A stretch of 64,000 bases of DNA, taken from Inquilinus limosus_F. Its GTDB lineage: Bacteria > Pseudomonadota > Alphaproteobacteria > DSM-16000 > Inquilinaceae. The stretch spans positions 1-64,000 of the forward strand of contig NZ_JAHVDK010000040.1 in the NCBI RefSeq assembly GCF_051487185.1, read 5' to 3'. The notes under the pieces were generated by a model. It saw only the letters and a list, made by a program, of their open reading frames with translations. It made no database searches and was not told where the DNA came from. How positions within the stretch are numbered: position 1 is the stretch's first letter; each line of letters opens with the position of its first letter. Position numbers and translations under genes: made by a program. Below are positions 8,501 to 17,730 of this stretch, in pieces.

Positions 8501-11500
8501 GTCGCGACCGACGTGCCGCCTTTGCCGCCGCCGCCGCCAATCGACTGGACGATCACGCCGTTCGCCCAGTCCCCGCTTCTCGTGATGGTGGAAGCGATAT
8601 TCGCCGTTGCTTGGCCGCCAACATTGCCGGAGCCACCGGTGCCGCCGATGGAAAGGGCGAGCGTGGGGTCGATGGTGGTCGAGCCGTTACCGAGATAGTC
8701 GTGGATGTTGTTGAACAGGCTTTCCTGCCCGTTGAGAGCGGCAATGATCGGGTTGTCCGCCGAGGCGTCGGCCCCCGCCGAGCCGCCAAGCCCGCCGCCG
8801 CCGCCGATCGATTGCACCAGCACACCGGTCGCGTCACCGCCATGGGTCGTGATGGGCGCACCGACATCGACAGTCACAGTGCCGCCGCCGCCGCCGTTGG
8901 CGGGTGTGCTTCCCAAGGTGCCGAGATTGATTTTCATCCCCGGCTTGTAGGTCGTGCCCTGGATTTCCTTGCCCCCGGTCACATTGATGGAACCGCCCTG
9001 AGATGCACCGCCGCCCCCGCCAATCGATTGCGCGACGATACCGATGGATCCCGAACCGTAGGTCGTGATGCCGTTTCCGGGATAGAGGCCGACCGTGACA
9101 GCGCCGCCGGTCGCGCCAGTCCCGCCGGAGGAGCCCATGGTCAAGCTGAGCGAGGCTGTATTTCCGGTGCCGAAATCCTGCGTGTTGCCGCTGCCGAATC
9201 CCGCGTCGCCGCCACCTCCGCCGATGGATTGCGCCTTAATGCCGTCGGCGAAGTCATTGTACGTCGTGATGGAGGTCGGCGCGCTGCCGGACGGGTCGGC
9301 GGTGAACGTCGCGGGGTTGCCGTTGCCGTTGGACGTGATCGTCCCGCCGATCGCGACGTTCACATTGCCGCCCGCGCTGCCTGAGCCGCCATTGCCGCCC
9401 TGCGAGTAACTTATCTCCACGCCCGTCGACGAGGCGCCCGCGGGCACCGAGTCGGTGCCATATCCGAGGACCGTGGACGTCGCGCTGGAATCGCCTCCCG
9501 CGCCGCCGCCCCCGCCGATGCTCTGGACCAGCACGGCAGTGGAACCCTGGCCGCTCGTCTTGATCTTGCCGCCATTCGACAGGGAGAAGTCCGCTTCCCC
9601 GCCCAGCCCGCCACTGCCACCTTTGCCGCCGAGCCCCACAGACACCGCCATGCCGAACTGAGTGCCTGCCTCTGTGACCGGAACGGCAATGGCGACAGAC
9701 TGCGCCAGCGCCGACCCGCCCAACCCACCGCCCCCGCCGATGCTCTGGACCACGGCACCATAAGCGTCGATCGGGAACTGGTTGCAGGTAAACGACGCCC
9801 CAGTTGAGGTTGTGCACAAGCCCCCGCTCATGGTGCCACCGTTGACCAGAAATGGATTCTGCCCTGTCGCGATCAGGCCACCCACCACCGTGGCTTGCGC
9901 CACACCGCCGTTTGAGCCGGAGCCGCCGGAGCCGCCGACCGTGGTCGTGGAGGAAAATCCGGCGCCGACCGAGCCGGCGAGGGCCGCACCACCGGTGCCG
10001 CCGCCGCCGCCGATCGACTGGGCCACGAGGCCGAGCGCCTTCGAGCCGGTGGTCGTGATCGTCGCCCCGGTCGAGTTGATGGTGACGTCGCCGCCATTGC
10101 TGCCGCTGCCACCACTCCCGCCAATCGAGAGCTCGAGGAAGAGCCCCACGCCTCCGGCATTGCCGGCGTTGCCGCCGCCGCCGCCGATCGACTGCATGAC
10201 CACGCCCGCGGCGTTATCGCCGAGTGTCGTCACCGAGAGGGAATTCAAGTTGGCGGTGACCTCGCCGCCGCTTCCGCCAGCACCGCCGGATCCGCCGATG
10301 GCAACTTCCAAACCCGCCGCGACGCCGCCATCGCCGCCGCCTCCCCCGATCGACTGCCCCAGCACTCCGGTTGCGGAAACGCCGGCGGTCGAAATGCTGG
10401 CCGCGGTGTCGCCACCACCCCCCGTGAACGTCACCGCGTTGCCGTCAGCCGCAAAGCCGCCGCTGCCGCCAACCTGCCAAATCGAGTCACCCGCGATGCC
10501 ACCGACGCCGCCGCCGCCGCCGACGGATTGAAGCAGAATGCCGAACGCATTCGCTCCACCGGTCGCGACCGACCCGGTTTCGGTAACGGCGACGGCGCCG
10601 GATGTTCCGCCCGCGGCCCCCGAGCCGCCGCCGCTGTGGAACAGGGAGAAGGAAGCCCCGCCGGCCCCACCGCCTCCAGCCAGCGACTGCACGACGATAC
10701 CATGGGCGGACTGGCCGGCGGTGCTGACCGTGCCGCCGTTCGTCACCGTCACCGTGCTCGAATCGCCGCCCGTGCCGCCCCTGCCGCCGCTGCTGCCCGC
10801 TCCGGCTGCGCCAGCGCTGCCGCCGAGACTCTGCGCCAGGATGCCGACGGAATTGTCTCCCGCGGTCTGGATCGTCGAGCTCGCATCGACGGTTACGCCG
10901 ACCGTGCCGGCTGCGCCACCGTTCCCGCCGTCGCCGCCCGCTACGTGAGCGCCGCCACCGGTTCCGTTTCCTCCACCGCCGCCCTCGGACTGGGCGACGA
11001 TTCCGGGAGCGGACGTGCCCTGCGTGCTGATGGACGCGGAGGCCAGCGAGACTGAAACGGAAAACGGGTTCCCGCCCGACGGGTCGCCCAGCGCCGCGCC
11101 GCCGGCGCCGCCAGAGCCACCGATGCCCTGCCCAAGAGCGCCGTCGTTCACCATGCCGCCGTCGTTGCCCTGGCCGCCGAGGCCGATGGCATAGACACCG
11201 GGCGAGCCGTCACCCGTTGTGGTCACAGTGGTGGAATTTACAGACGTTCCGATGAGAATGATGCTGACGTTGCCAATGAGCCCACCGCCCCAACCGCCCC
11301 AACCGGCGTTGCCTCCAAAATCGCCGTCGACATCTGCGCCAAAGCCCCCGTCCCCCCCTTGCGCCAAGGCCATGAGACCGGGCATGTTGGCCCGGATACA
11401 ACACTGACAGTCGCGTCCGTGATCGAGATCGTCGCCGCGCCGGCTGTTCCTCCTCCGCCGCCCTCTTGGCCGCCCCCGCCCCAGACTCCTCCCCCGCCCT

Positions 11501-12389
11501 GGCCGCCGATGACAGTCGCAACGACGCCGCCAGTCGAACCAAGGGAGCTCGGCGGCGTGCCGCTGACCTGGAGGGCGACGTCGCTGCCTTGGGTGAGGGT
11601 GACCGATGCAGGTCCGGCGGCACCACCGTCGCCCTTGTTAACGTAGTTATAGCCGTCCCCGCCCGCCGACTGTGCGAGGATGCCGGCAAAGCCGGAATAG
11701 GTGCTCACATCGGCGGTGATCGCGCCGCTGTTCGTGATCGACACACCGGAGGATGGCCCGCCCGCCCCTCCGTTTTGGCCATTTCCGCTTCCTCCGGCAT
11801 CAGACCCCCAGACGGCCGCGCCTCCACCGACCGATATGTCGGACAGGTTGAGGTCGATCGTTCCGGAGTTGTTGATGGTCACGCCCGCAGGCACGCTACC
11901 GTTCGCGCCAATGCTCGAGCCGCCGCCACTGCCGCCATCCCCGGCGGCCTGCGTCGCCTGCAAGCCGGCGACGTCATCACCCGTCGATGACCCGGCGTTG
12001 AGCGTGATGGATCCAGAATTGGTCAACAGAAGCCCCTGGACGTTACCGCCGGTTTGGAAATCGGAGAGGGTCTGTCCGTAGGAACCGAAATTCAGCCCGT
12101 TCCCCTGATTGGTCATCACGTCCATCGTGATGTTGCCGGTCGATGCCACCGACATCGGCGGTGCATCCGGAGAGCCGGTCTGAAAGCCCCATGTGGATGA
12201 GCTGCCGGAATAGGTGCAGGTGTTGACGCCCCCCGCCATGACCATGTTGCAGGCTTGTGCGGCGACCGGGTCCGGCATGGCGAGCCAGGCCGTGCTGCCG
12301 AGCAGCCCGGCGATCAGGCCGGCCCGGGTCGGCCGGGCGGGCATCGCGATCCGGGAACGGATGTCGGAAATCAGCCCTGCGGTCATCAC
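5572..12389 (-). CDS. Giant glycine-rich autotransporter, one frameshift
   Basis: Read from 12389, the product has an N-terminal signal peptide ending near PVAAQA. A very long passenger follows, built of repeats centred on VQSIGGGGG, and it ends in an autotransporter beta-barrel of about 280 residues with terminal residues AYHF (an outer-membrane terminal Phe). Type Va autotransporters thread the passenger through the barrel to the cell surface, often for adhesion or biofilm. The gene is broken into two frames (12389 to 11238, and 11385 to 5572). Adding one base to the C tract near 11390 restores VVSGPNMPGLMALAQGG and gives one product of about 2272 residues. The shift may be a sequencing error, phase variation or inactivation. 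The opposite strand is almost stop-free here, so the many plus-strand frames are shadows. Confidence 0.85.
6900..11400 (-). repeat. Degenerate VQSIGGGGG-type passenger repeats
   Basis: The passenger-coding part contains some twenty copies of a degenerate unit encoding G(V/I)(L/V)(A/V)QSIGGGGG followed by a glycine-rich spacer of roughly 60-110 residues. At the DNA level the core appears on the plus strand as GCCGCCGCC runs followed by GAT(C/G)GACTG or GATGCTCTG. Such low-complexity repeats promote recombination and slippage, which may explain the frameshift in the same gene. Confidence 0.8.
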
Positions 12390-12899
12390 GGCCCCCCAAT
12401 GGCTTGCTCAAAAACGCGCCCCGCTGTTCGGCCGCCGCAGACAGGCCCCACGTCGAGGCGCCGGCGAACATTTCGGATAAGCAATAGATCCTACGGGCAT
12501 ACCCGACTATTCCCATAGGTCCAGATGGGATCGATCGATGAGTCCAGATTCCGTCAAGGCGAGAGAAGACGGTGAACAGCCGCGCCGGCCGGCGTTGCCC
12601 CGATCGCAGTCGGCGAGGCAGAGCGGTACTCCGTCAGCAGCCGGTCGGCGGTGTTACGAAAGTCAGGCGTGGGCGCCCGGAATCCATGAAAAGAGTGAGA
12701 CCGAGGTGAGCCCGGCAAAGGGCCGTCTGGCGGCCGGACCGCAATCTGCCCGTCAACCCACGCTGGCAATGGCTTTCCGGACAGGTAGTTTGTTGGACCG
12801 GTTCTCGGACAGAGGCCGCTGCGGGATGCCGAAGATCGCCTACGCGCTGGTTCCGCGTCGGTTCTCACGAACCGGACAATCTGATCACTTTCGCGGCGT
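12390..12899. other. Upstream region of the autotransporter, no gene seen
   Basis: No convincing coding sequence is present. The first 150 bases should hold the autotransporter promoter. The long plus-strand frame that starts at 12538 runs into the IS91 remnant and is not a gene. Confidence 0.4.
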
Positions 12900-13140
12900 G
12901 GCCCCAACAAGGACGTGGTCTACGACCTGCAACTCAAGGCCGCCGCCGAGACGCTCCAAAACGCCGCCGCCGGTCCCAGCATTTGGGGGCGCGCATCGGC
13001 CTGATTGCGGTGCTGCACGGCTGGGGCTCCGCACTCACCATCCCCATGTCGACTGCATCGTCCCCACGGCGGGCTTCCGCCCGACGGCGAACGCTGATCG
13101 CCTGCCGGCCCGGCTATTTCCTGCCGGTCCGGGTGACCAA
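12900..13140 (+). mobile_element. IS91-family (Y2) transposase remnant
   Basis: Three successive reading frames encode consecutive parts of an IS91/IS801-type transposase. From 12906 one frame reads NKDVVYDLQLKAAAETL. A second reads HLGARIGLIAVLHGWG. A third reads HHPHVDCIVPTAGF, the metal-binding HPH.HC.VP motif of this family with the second conserved His replaced by Asp. It is followed by CRPGYFLPVRV. The order and spacing match the middle of the family, but at least two frameshifts and the loss of both ends make it non-functional. IS91 elements move by rolling-circle transposition. No terminal ori or ter sequence was identified. Confidence 0.75.
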
Positions 13141-13353
13141 ACCGGCAACTGCCGCACCCACCGACCGGCCGGGCCTAGCGGGGGCGTGCAAACTGTACAC
13201 GGTGCTTGCATCTCGATTTCGGTCACTCTCGGCGAATGGCGTAAGGGGACCGTGTCAGCACGATGAACTTTTCCCGCTTCGATGCGCACCGCATGTTGCG
13301 AGCATGAGGAAAAAGGTGGAATCCTTCGTCCTTGGGGGTGAGGAGATGCCGCC

Positions 13354-13671
13354 ATGCACGTCATCACCCATATCGAGCCACCCATCGCGTTCCAGCGCCG
13401 GAACGGCCGCACGGTTGTCTTGCGCGATGCTGACGCGCTCGCCGACTGGCTGGATCGGATCTACGATGCGATTCTCGATCCGCAGCGCCCCGAGGGCGAG
13501 GCAGATTCGGCCGCACGATCCCTGCAACTGCATGAGATTGAGCAGGTTCTGTTCAGCTTGGCCGAGGAGACTGGCAGCGACGCGCTCGCGATCAGTTCCG
13601 AGCTCCGAGCCACGTGCCTAGCATTGATCGCACGATATCGTGAACTCATCCCGGTGAAGGCCAAGTCTTGA
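13354..13671 (+). CDS. Small orphan protein, paralog of the gene at 4161
   Basis: This encodes 105 residues that align along their length with the product of the gene at 4161: HIEPPIAFQRRNG, then DADALADWLDRIYDAILDP, then ARSLQLHEIE.VLFSLAEE, and a final CLALIARYRELIP. It has no signal peptide or membrane segment and is probably helical. The ATG at 13354 follows TGGGGGTGAGGAGAT by 6 bases, the same 15-base leader found before its paralog, so translation and perhaps regulation are shared. Upstream lies the IS91 remnant and downstream about 400 bases of non-coding sequence, so this copy may have been moved by that element. The function is unknown. Confidence 0.7.
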   Translation: MHVITHIEPPIAFQRRNGRTVVLRDADALADWLDRIYDAILDPQRPEGEADSAARSLQLHEIEQVLFSLAEETGSDALAISSELRATCLALIARYRELIPVKAKS

Positions 13672-14083
13672 AAAAGAGGACCAGAAGAGAGACGGCGACC
13701 GGGGCGCGCCATTCAGTAGGCTCACGGTTGACGGCCGCCCCTCGATCTTGCTCGCAAGCTCCGCCGAACCGGGCGATCGGCGTCTCGGCCCAGACGGGTC
13801 ACCAATCGCGCACGGCTCGATCGCGCCATAACCGGACGTTCCGGCGAGCCCTCCGAACCGGACATCGCCTACCGGCCACGATCATCTCGCAGCCGGTTTA
13901 TGGTATGTTTCTCGGCGCCCGCCGTAACATGAACCCAGGCGACCCCCTTCTGCTAGGGCGGCACGGCTCGGGTGCGCCAGGAACGGACCAAGCGCAACTC
14001 ACGGTCGGAAAGGGCGCGCGGCCTCAACGACTGTTGGCACTGCTATCGGCACCAAGCGCGACCTGTAAGGCCTTGGACAAGAG
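13672..14083. repeat. Intergenic region with decayed GC-rich repeat
   Basis: There is no credible gene here. The segment at about 13770-13900 carries words (AACCGGACGTTCCGGCGAGC, GAACCGGACATCG) that recur in other intergenic stretches at about 17.4, 19.6, 26.4, 27.3 and 58.4 kb. The similarity between copies is loose, so this is a weakly supported repeat family. Confidence 0.35.
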
Positions 14084-15157
14084 CTAGGCGCGTCTCACGG
14101 TTACCAAGTGCAACGGGATCTGAGCAAATGGCCGCGGATCTGCTTGGATCGCTGACCGGATCGCGGCTTCCAGCGTATCTATGGTCGACTGGCGCTCCGA
14201 AGTCGAATTGAATGGCTCCAGGCTATATAGCAGTGACGGCAGAAAGGTCGCCTGGACGAACCCGAGATACGCCTCCGCCAATGCGGCCAAGTCGCCGTCC
14301 TGCCGATAACGCTCCCATGCCAAATCGGGGAAGTCGGGCCAATCCTCCTGTTCCTCCAGTGTCAGTCCGGCCCACGCGCCTTCGGCAAACGGTGCCCGGA
14401 GCTCCGTACCCAGACGGGGCAATGTCGGGATGAATGCGCGCTTGCAGGCGGCCTCGGAGAGCCGCCCGTCAGCCACAAGCTGTCGCAGTGTCGTGGCGAG
14501 CGTCCGCATCAATGGCCCGGTGCTCGCACGTCCCTGTTCCGCCGGCCCAGCTGCAAGCACGACAAGGCGGCCGCCGGGGTGCAGTTCACTCGCCCGAGCC
14601 GCGAGGAAGCGCCGCCAATCTGCGGCCCCCTGCGCCCGCAGGCGGGAGAGCACGTCCGGGGGCGCCAGCGCGGCGGACACATGGCCCAAGGCCTCCGGTG
14701 GCGTGCTGGTCAGCCACATGACGGCGAACGAACTCCATCCCAGCGTGACGCTGGCCGGCGGCAGCACAGGCTCGAAGAACGAGCGGCCGACCGCCGCCGC
14801 ATACGTCGCGGAGTGGATCTGCAGATAGCTGTCCGGACTGCTGTTCAATAGCGTGAAAAGGGACGAGAAGTCGTTCCCGGGCTGATCGACATGGATCACT
14901 GTGATGGGCACATTCATTGCACGGGCACGAACCCCTTCGATTGCTATCTGCATCGGACGAAGCGAATTGCGCCCCTGCGATGATCCGTAGTCGACTATTG
15001 TTATCGGTGAGTTGATGGGAACCGCAGCGGCTGCCCGCGCGAGCGCCGGAAGGGCTGCCGTGATTCCCGCCGCTTGCATCCAGCCGTGGCGATTGTAGAA
15101 CCCGCCACCCTGCATGAGACCGGCCGCCGATGTGACCGATTGCGACGGCTCTGGCAT
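14084..15157 (-). CDS. SABATH-type SAM-dependent carboxyl methyltransferase
   Basis: The product of about 357 residues matches the bacterial branch of the SABATH family, known from plant salicylate and jasmonate carboxyl methyltransferases. Visible motifs in order are GGGFYNRHGW near the N-terminus, the SAM-binding loop VDYGSSQGRNSL, the acidic-loop segment VIHVDQPGNDFSSLF, AVGRSFFEPVLPP with TLGWSSFAVMWLT, and HPGGRLVVLAAG. These enzymes transfer methyl groups to small-molecule carboxylates. The start at 15157 (MPEPSQSV) is preferred because GGAGG lies 5 bases upstream; the ATG codons at 15169 and 15193 lack this. The gene stands alone, followed by decayed repeats. The substrate is unknown. 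Confidence 0.8.
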   Translation of the reverse strand: MPEPSQSVTSAAGLMQGGGFYNRHGWMQAAGITAALPALARAAAAVPINSPITIVDYGSSQGRNSLRPMQIAIEGVRARAMNVPITVIHVDQPGNDFSSLFTLLNSSPDSYLQIHSATYAAAVGRSFFEPVLPPASVTLGWSSFAVMWLTSTPPEALGHVSAALAPPDVLSRLRAQGAADWRRFLAARASELHPGGRLVVLAAGPAEQGRASTGPLMRTLATTLRQLVADGRLSEAACKRAFIPTLPRLGTELRAPFAEGAWAGLTLEEQEDWPDFPDLAWERYRQDGDLAALAEAYLGFVQATFLPSLLYSLEPFNSTSERQSTIDTLEAAIRSAIQADPRPFAQIPLHLVTVRRA

Positions 15158-15423
15158 TGGCGCCTCCATTCCCGAGCGCGGCAGTGCGAGCAAGGCGGCA
15201 ACACGTCTCGAGATGCGATGCTCGGATCACCTAATCCTAAGCTCGAACCAATCTCACCGCGAGTCTGGGTTGGGTCGGCTTCCCTTCATTTATCGGCGTC
15301 GCCCTGCCGGCCGAAGCGCGCCAAAAGCGGACGGTTCGTCGGCATCTCGAAAGCGGTCATTCGCCAGCTGCCCACACTCCTTCGGGTGCCTCATGGTTGC
15401 CTGGCCTCCATCGTGATTTGGGC

Positions 15424-16332
15424 TCACGTGGACGGGATCAGCGGCCCCGGCGGTGGTTTGGCCCTGCGGCCTTCCGTGACTAGCCAGCGGGCCAACCGGT
15501 CGGCCGCCGGGTGGCTCACGAGCGATGGTCGCAGGCAGGTGAAGCGCGTGGCGAGGGGGAGGAATCCCCAGGGCGCGATCAGCCGCCCGGCCTCGATGTC
15601 GGACTGCGCGAAGGCCCAGGCGGTGACTGCGATGCCCAGACCAGCGGCCGCAGCCTCCAGCATGTAGGAATTGTGCTCGAACGACCGCTCCGCCGATGGC
15701 CGAGGAAGGTCGACGCCGGCATCCGCTGCCCATCGGGCCCAGCTTTCGGCAAAGGTCTCGCTATGCAGGCGTGGCAGAAGGAGGGCCTGCGCCGCCGCAC
15801 GGCCCGCCCTGTCGAATAGGCCGGGGGAGAGCACCGGGCCGAAGGAATGGGTCAGAAAGGGCGTCGTCGTCATGCCGGGCGGCACCGCGCCGCGATGCAG
15901 CCGGATCGCGGCCTGGACGCCGCCGCGGCCGAACTCCACCGCGCCACCATCCTCGATGATCCGGACCTGGATGCCGGGGTTAGCCTCGATGAAGCCGGCG
16001 AGACGGGGGATCAGCCACTTCATGGCGAAGGTACCCGGTGACGAGACGACCAGCTCCTCGCCGGCCTCGGCCCCGGGCAGCCCTGCCGCAATCTGGTCGA
16101 AGGCCGTCGCGAGGCAGGCGGCCAATTCCTGTCCCGCGGGGGTGAAGGTCAGGCCGTGCCGCGGGCCGGTCAGCAGCTTCGCGCCGAGCTGCCGTTCCAG
16201 CGCCTTGATCTGGCGGCTGACGGCCCCATGGGTGACGCAGAGCTCGTCGGCCGCGCGCACCATCGAGCCCACGCGGGCAAAGGCCTCGAAGGCCTGCAAA
16301 CTCTTCAGCGATGGCAGCCGCCGCCTGACCAT
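15424..16332 (-). CDS. LysR-family transcriptional regulator (GcvA-like)
   Basis: The protein has about 302 residues, the usual length of the family. Residues 5-65 form the winged helix-turn-helix (LPSLKSLQAFEAFARVGSM, AADELCVTHGAVSRQIKALE), followed by a periplasmic-binding-protein-like effector domain. The PSLKSLQAFEA opening is typical of the GcvA branch. The start at 16332 is chosen because the 18 residues before it in the open frame do not fit the family. The gene is divergent from pyrF with 96 bases between the starts, but LysR proteins of this branch more often control genes for amino-acid or drug metabolism, so a link to pyrF is only positional. The effector is unknown. Confidence 0.9.
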   Translation of the reverse strand: MVRRRLPSLKSLQAFEAFARVGSMVRAADELCVTHGAVSRQIKALERQLGAKLLTGPRHGLTFTPAGQELAACLATAFDQIAAGLPGAEAGEELVVSSPGTFAMKWLIPRLAGFIEANPGIQVRIIEDGGAVEFGRGGVQAAIRLHRGAVPPGMTTTPFLTHSFGPVLSPGLFDRAGRAAAQALLLPRLHSETFAESWARWAADAGVDLPRPSAERSFEHNSYMLEAAAAGLGIAVTAWAFAQSDIEAGRLIAPWGFLPLATRFTCLRPSLVSHPAADRLARWLVTEGRRAKPPPGPLIPST

Positions 16333-16428
16333 GTGATCCCAGCTCACATCCCAGATCGGCTTAATCGATTGCCGCGGAAAGGCCAATGCCCGATTACATC
16401 CGGGTCATCCCCAGCAGGAGCCGCACCG

Positions 16429-17262
16429 ATGGCGAGTTTCGCTGAGCGTTTCGCCGACCTCTCGATGCACCGATCGCCGCTCTGCCTCGGCCTCGACCCG
16501 TCGCAGGAGCTGCTTCGGCACTGGGGACTCATTGATGATCTGGACGGGCTGCGCACTTTCTGCGGACGGGTGCTGGAGGCGGCGGACGGGCTTGTTGCCG
16601 TCATCAAGCCGCAGTCCGGCTTCTTCGAACGCTTCGGTCCGTCGGGCATGGTCGAATTGGCCGACGTGAACGCCCAGATCCGGAGCCAGGAGGCGCTGTG
16701 CCTGATCGACGCCAAGCGCGGCGACCTCGCCGGAGCCATGGCGGGCTATGCGGCCGCCATGCTTGGGGCCAGCAGCGGCTTCGGCGGCGATGCCGTGACC
16801 GTCAGCGCCTATCTTGGCTTCGACGCACTGCGGCCCGTCTTCGACCGCGCCGCGGCGACCGGGACCGGCGTGTTCGTCGTGGTCCAGTCGTCGAACCCAG
16901 AAGGCCACGCGCTTCAGGCGGCTCGCCATCCCGACGGCCGCACGGTGTCCGAGACCCTGGCCGACGAGATCAGCGCCTGGAACGCGGCCCGGGGACAGGG
17001 CATCGGCCCGCTTGGGGCTGTGGTTGGCGCTACGATCGATCCGGCCGGAACCGCCCTCATCAACCGCCTGCCGCAGTCCCTCATCCTGGCGCCCGGCATC
17101 GGCCCGCAAGGCGCGGGGATGGGCGATGTGGCAGCGAAGTTCCGGTCCTCGCGCGGACGGGTCCTGCCGATCGTCTCGCGCGCCGTTCTCCGTAAGGGGC
17201 CGAGCCCCGTGGCCCTGCGCGACGCGATCAAGCGTTACCAGGAGGCCGCATGGTCTCTATAG
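16429..17262 (+). CDS. pyrF: Orotidine 5'-phosphate decarboxylase
   Basis: The enzyme decarboxylates OMP to UMP, the last step of de novo pyrimidine synthesis. The 277-residue product belongs to the longer type 2 PyrF subfamily. It contains LCLGLDPS near residue 20, the catalytic Asp-Lys-x2-Asp array as IDAKRGDLAGAM near residue 90, TVSAYLGFDAL, VVVQSSNPEG, VVGATIDP and the phosphate-binding LAPGIGPQGAG. The ATG at 16429 has CAGGAG about 10 bases upstream. The open frame extends back into the LysR gene, but that part is shadow. It is a housekeeping gene among accessory ones and is not in an operon with other pyrimidine genes. Confidence 0.93.
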   Translation: MASFAERFADLSMHRSPLCLGLDPSQELLRHWGLIDDLDGLRTFCGRVLEAADGLVAVIKPQSGFFERFGPSGMVELADVNAQIRSQEALCLIDAKRGDLAGAMAGYAAAMLGASSGFGGDAVTVSAYLGFDALRPVFDRAAATGTGVFVVVQSSNPEGHALQAARHPDGRTVSETLADEISAWNAARGQGIGPLGAVVGATIDPAGTALINRLPQSLILAPGIGPQGAGMGDVAAKFRSSRGRVLPIVSRAVLRKGPSPVALRDAIKRYQEAAWSL

Positions 17263-17730
17263 GAGTAGCGGTCTGTCAAAGTGGCCGAAGCGTCTCCAAC
17301 GCAGCTGCGGTCTGGCCGCACAGGCCGATCGGCTATTGGGTTCTGTGCATATATTGCAAACGCGAACACAGTGTCCTCTACTGCCCTCCCCGGTCACCTG
17401 GCTCTGGCCGCGGCGCGCCATTTGCGGCCACCACACTGCCGCCCCGACACCGGACGTAGCCCAAACCGAACGGATCCGGCCACTTACGGTTAGCCGGCGC
17501 AGGCTTGGCTGCGCCAGAAAGTGGCCATCGAAGCGGTATCCCCATTGCGGACACAGCGGCTCTCGGCCAGGAGCATCCTCGCCCGCCATCACTGATGGCG
17601 ACCGGGATCTTCGTTGATGGCTTTGCTCCTGATCCCGTCAATCGTCTCGGCCACTTGATCCTCGATCGCGGCCCCAAGCATCGGCATCCGAGCGCTCAGG
17701 CTCTCCTTCGGAAGGAACGGAAACCGAGGC
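17263..17730. repeat. Intergenic region with decayed GC-rich repeat
   Basis: No gene is visible. Between about 17400 and 17600 the words ACACCGGACGTAGCCC, AACGGATCCGGCCACTTACGG and CATTGCGGACACAGCGGCTC resemble segments of the other intergenic repeat copies in this window. Copies differ in order and spacing, so the element is old or only loosely conserved. Confidence 0.35.

Noticed and set aside
7000..11300. Regular repeats that could suggest a CRISPR array
   Set aside because: The repeat unit is in-frame coding for VQSIGGGGG, spacers are coding and variable in length, and no cas genes are present.
7600..11700. Many long plus-strand frames rich in Pro and Ala
   Set aside because: They are the complement of the glycine-rich autotransporter repeats (GGC/GCC codons), have no motifs, and vanish outside the gene.
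12538..13266. 242-codon plus-strand frame
   Set aside because: Only a small part shows homology (one frame of the IS91 remnant); the rest is non-coding.
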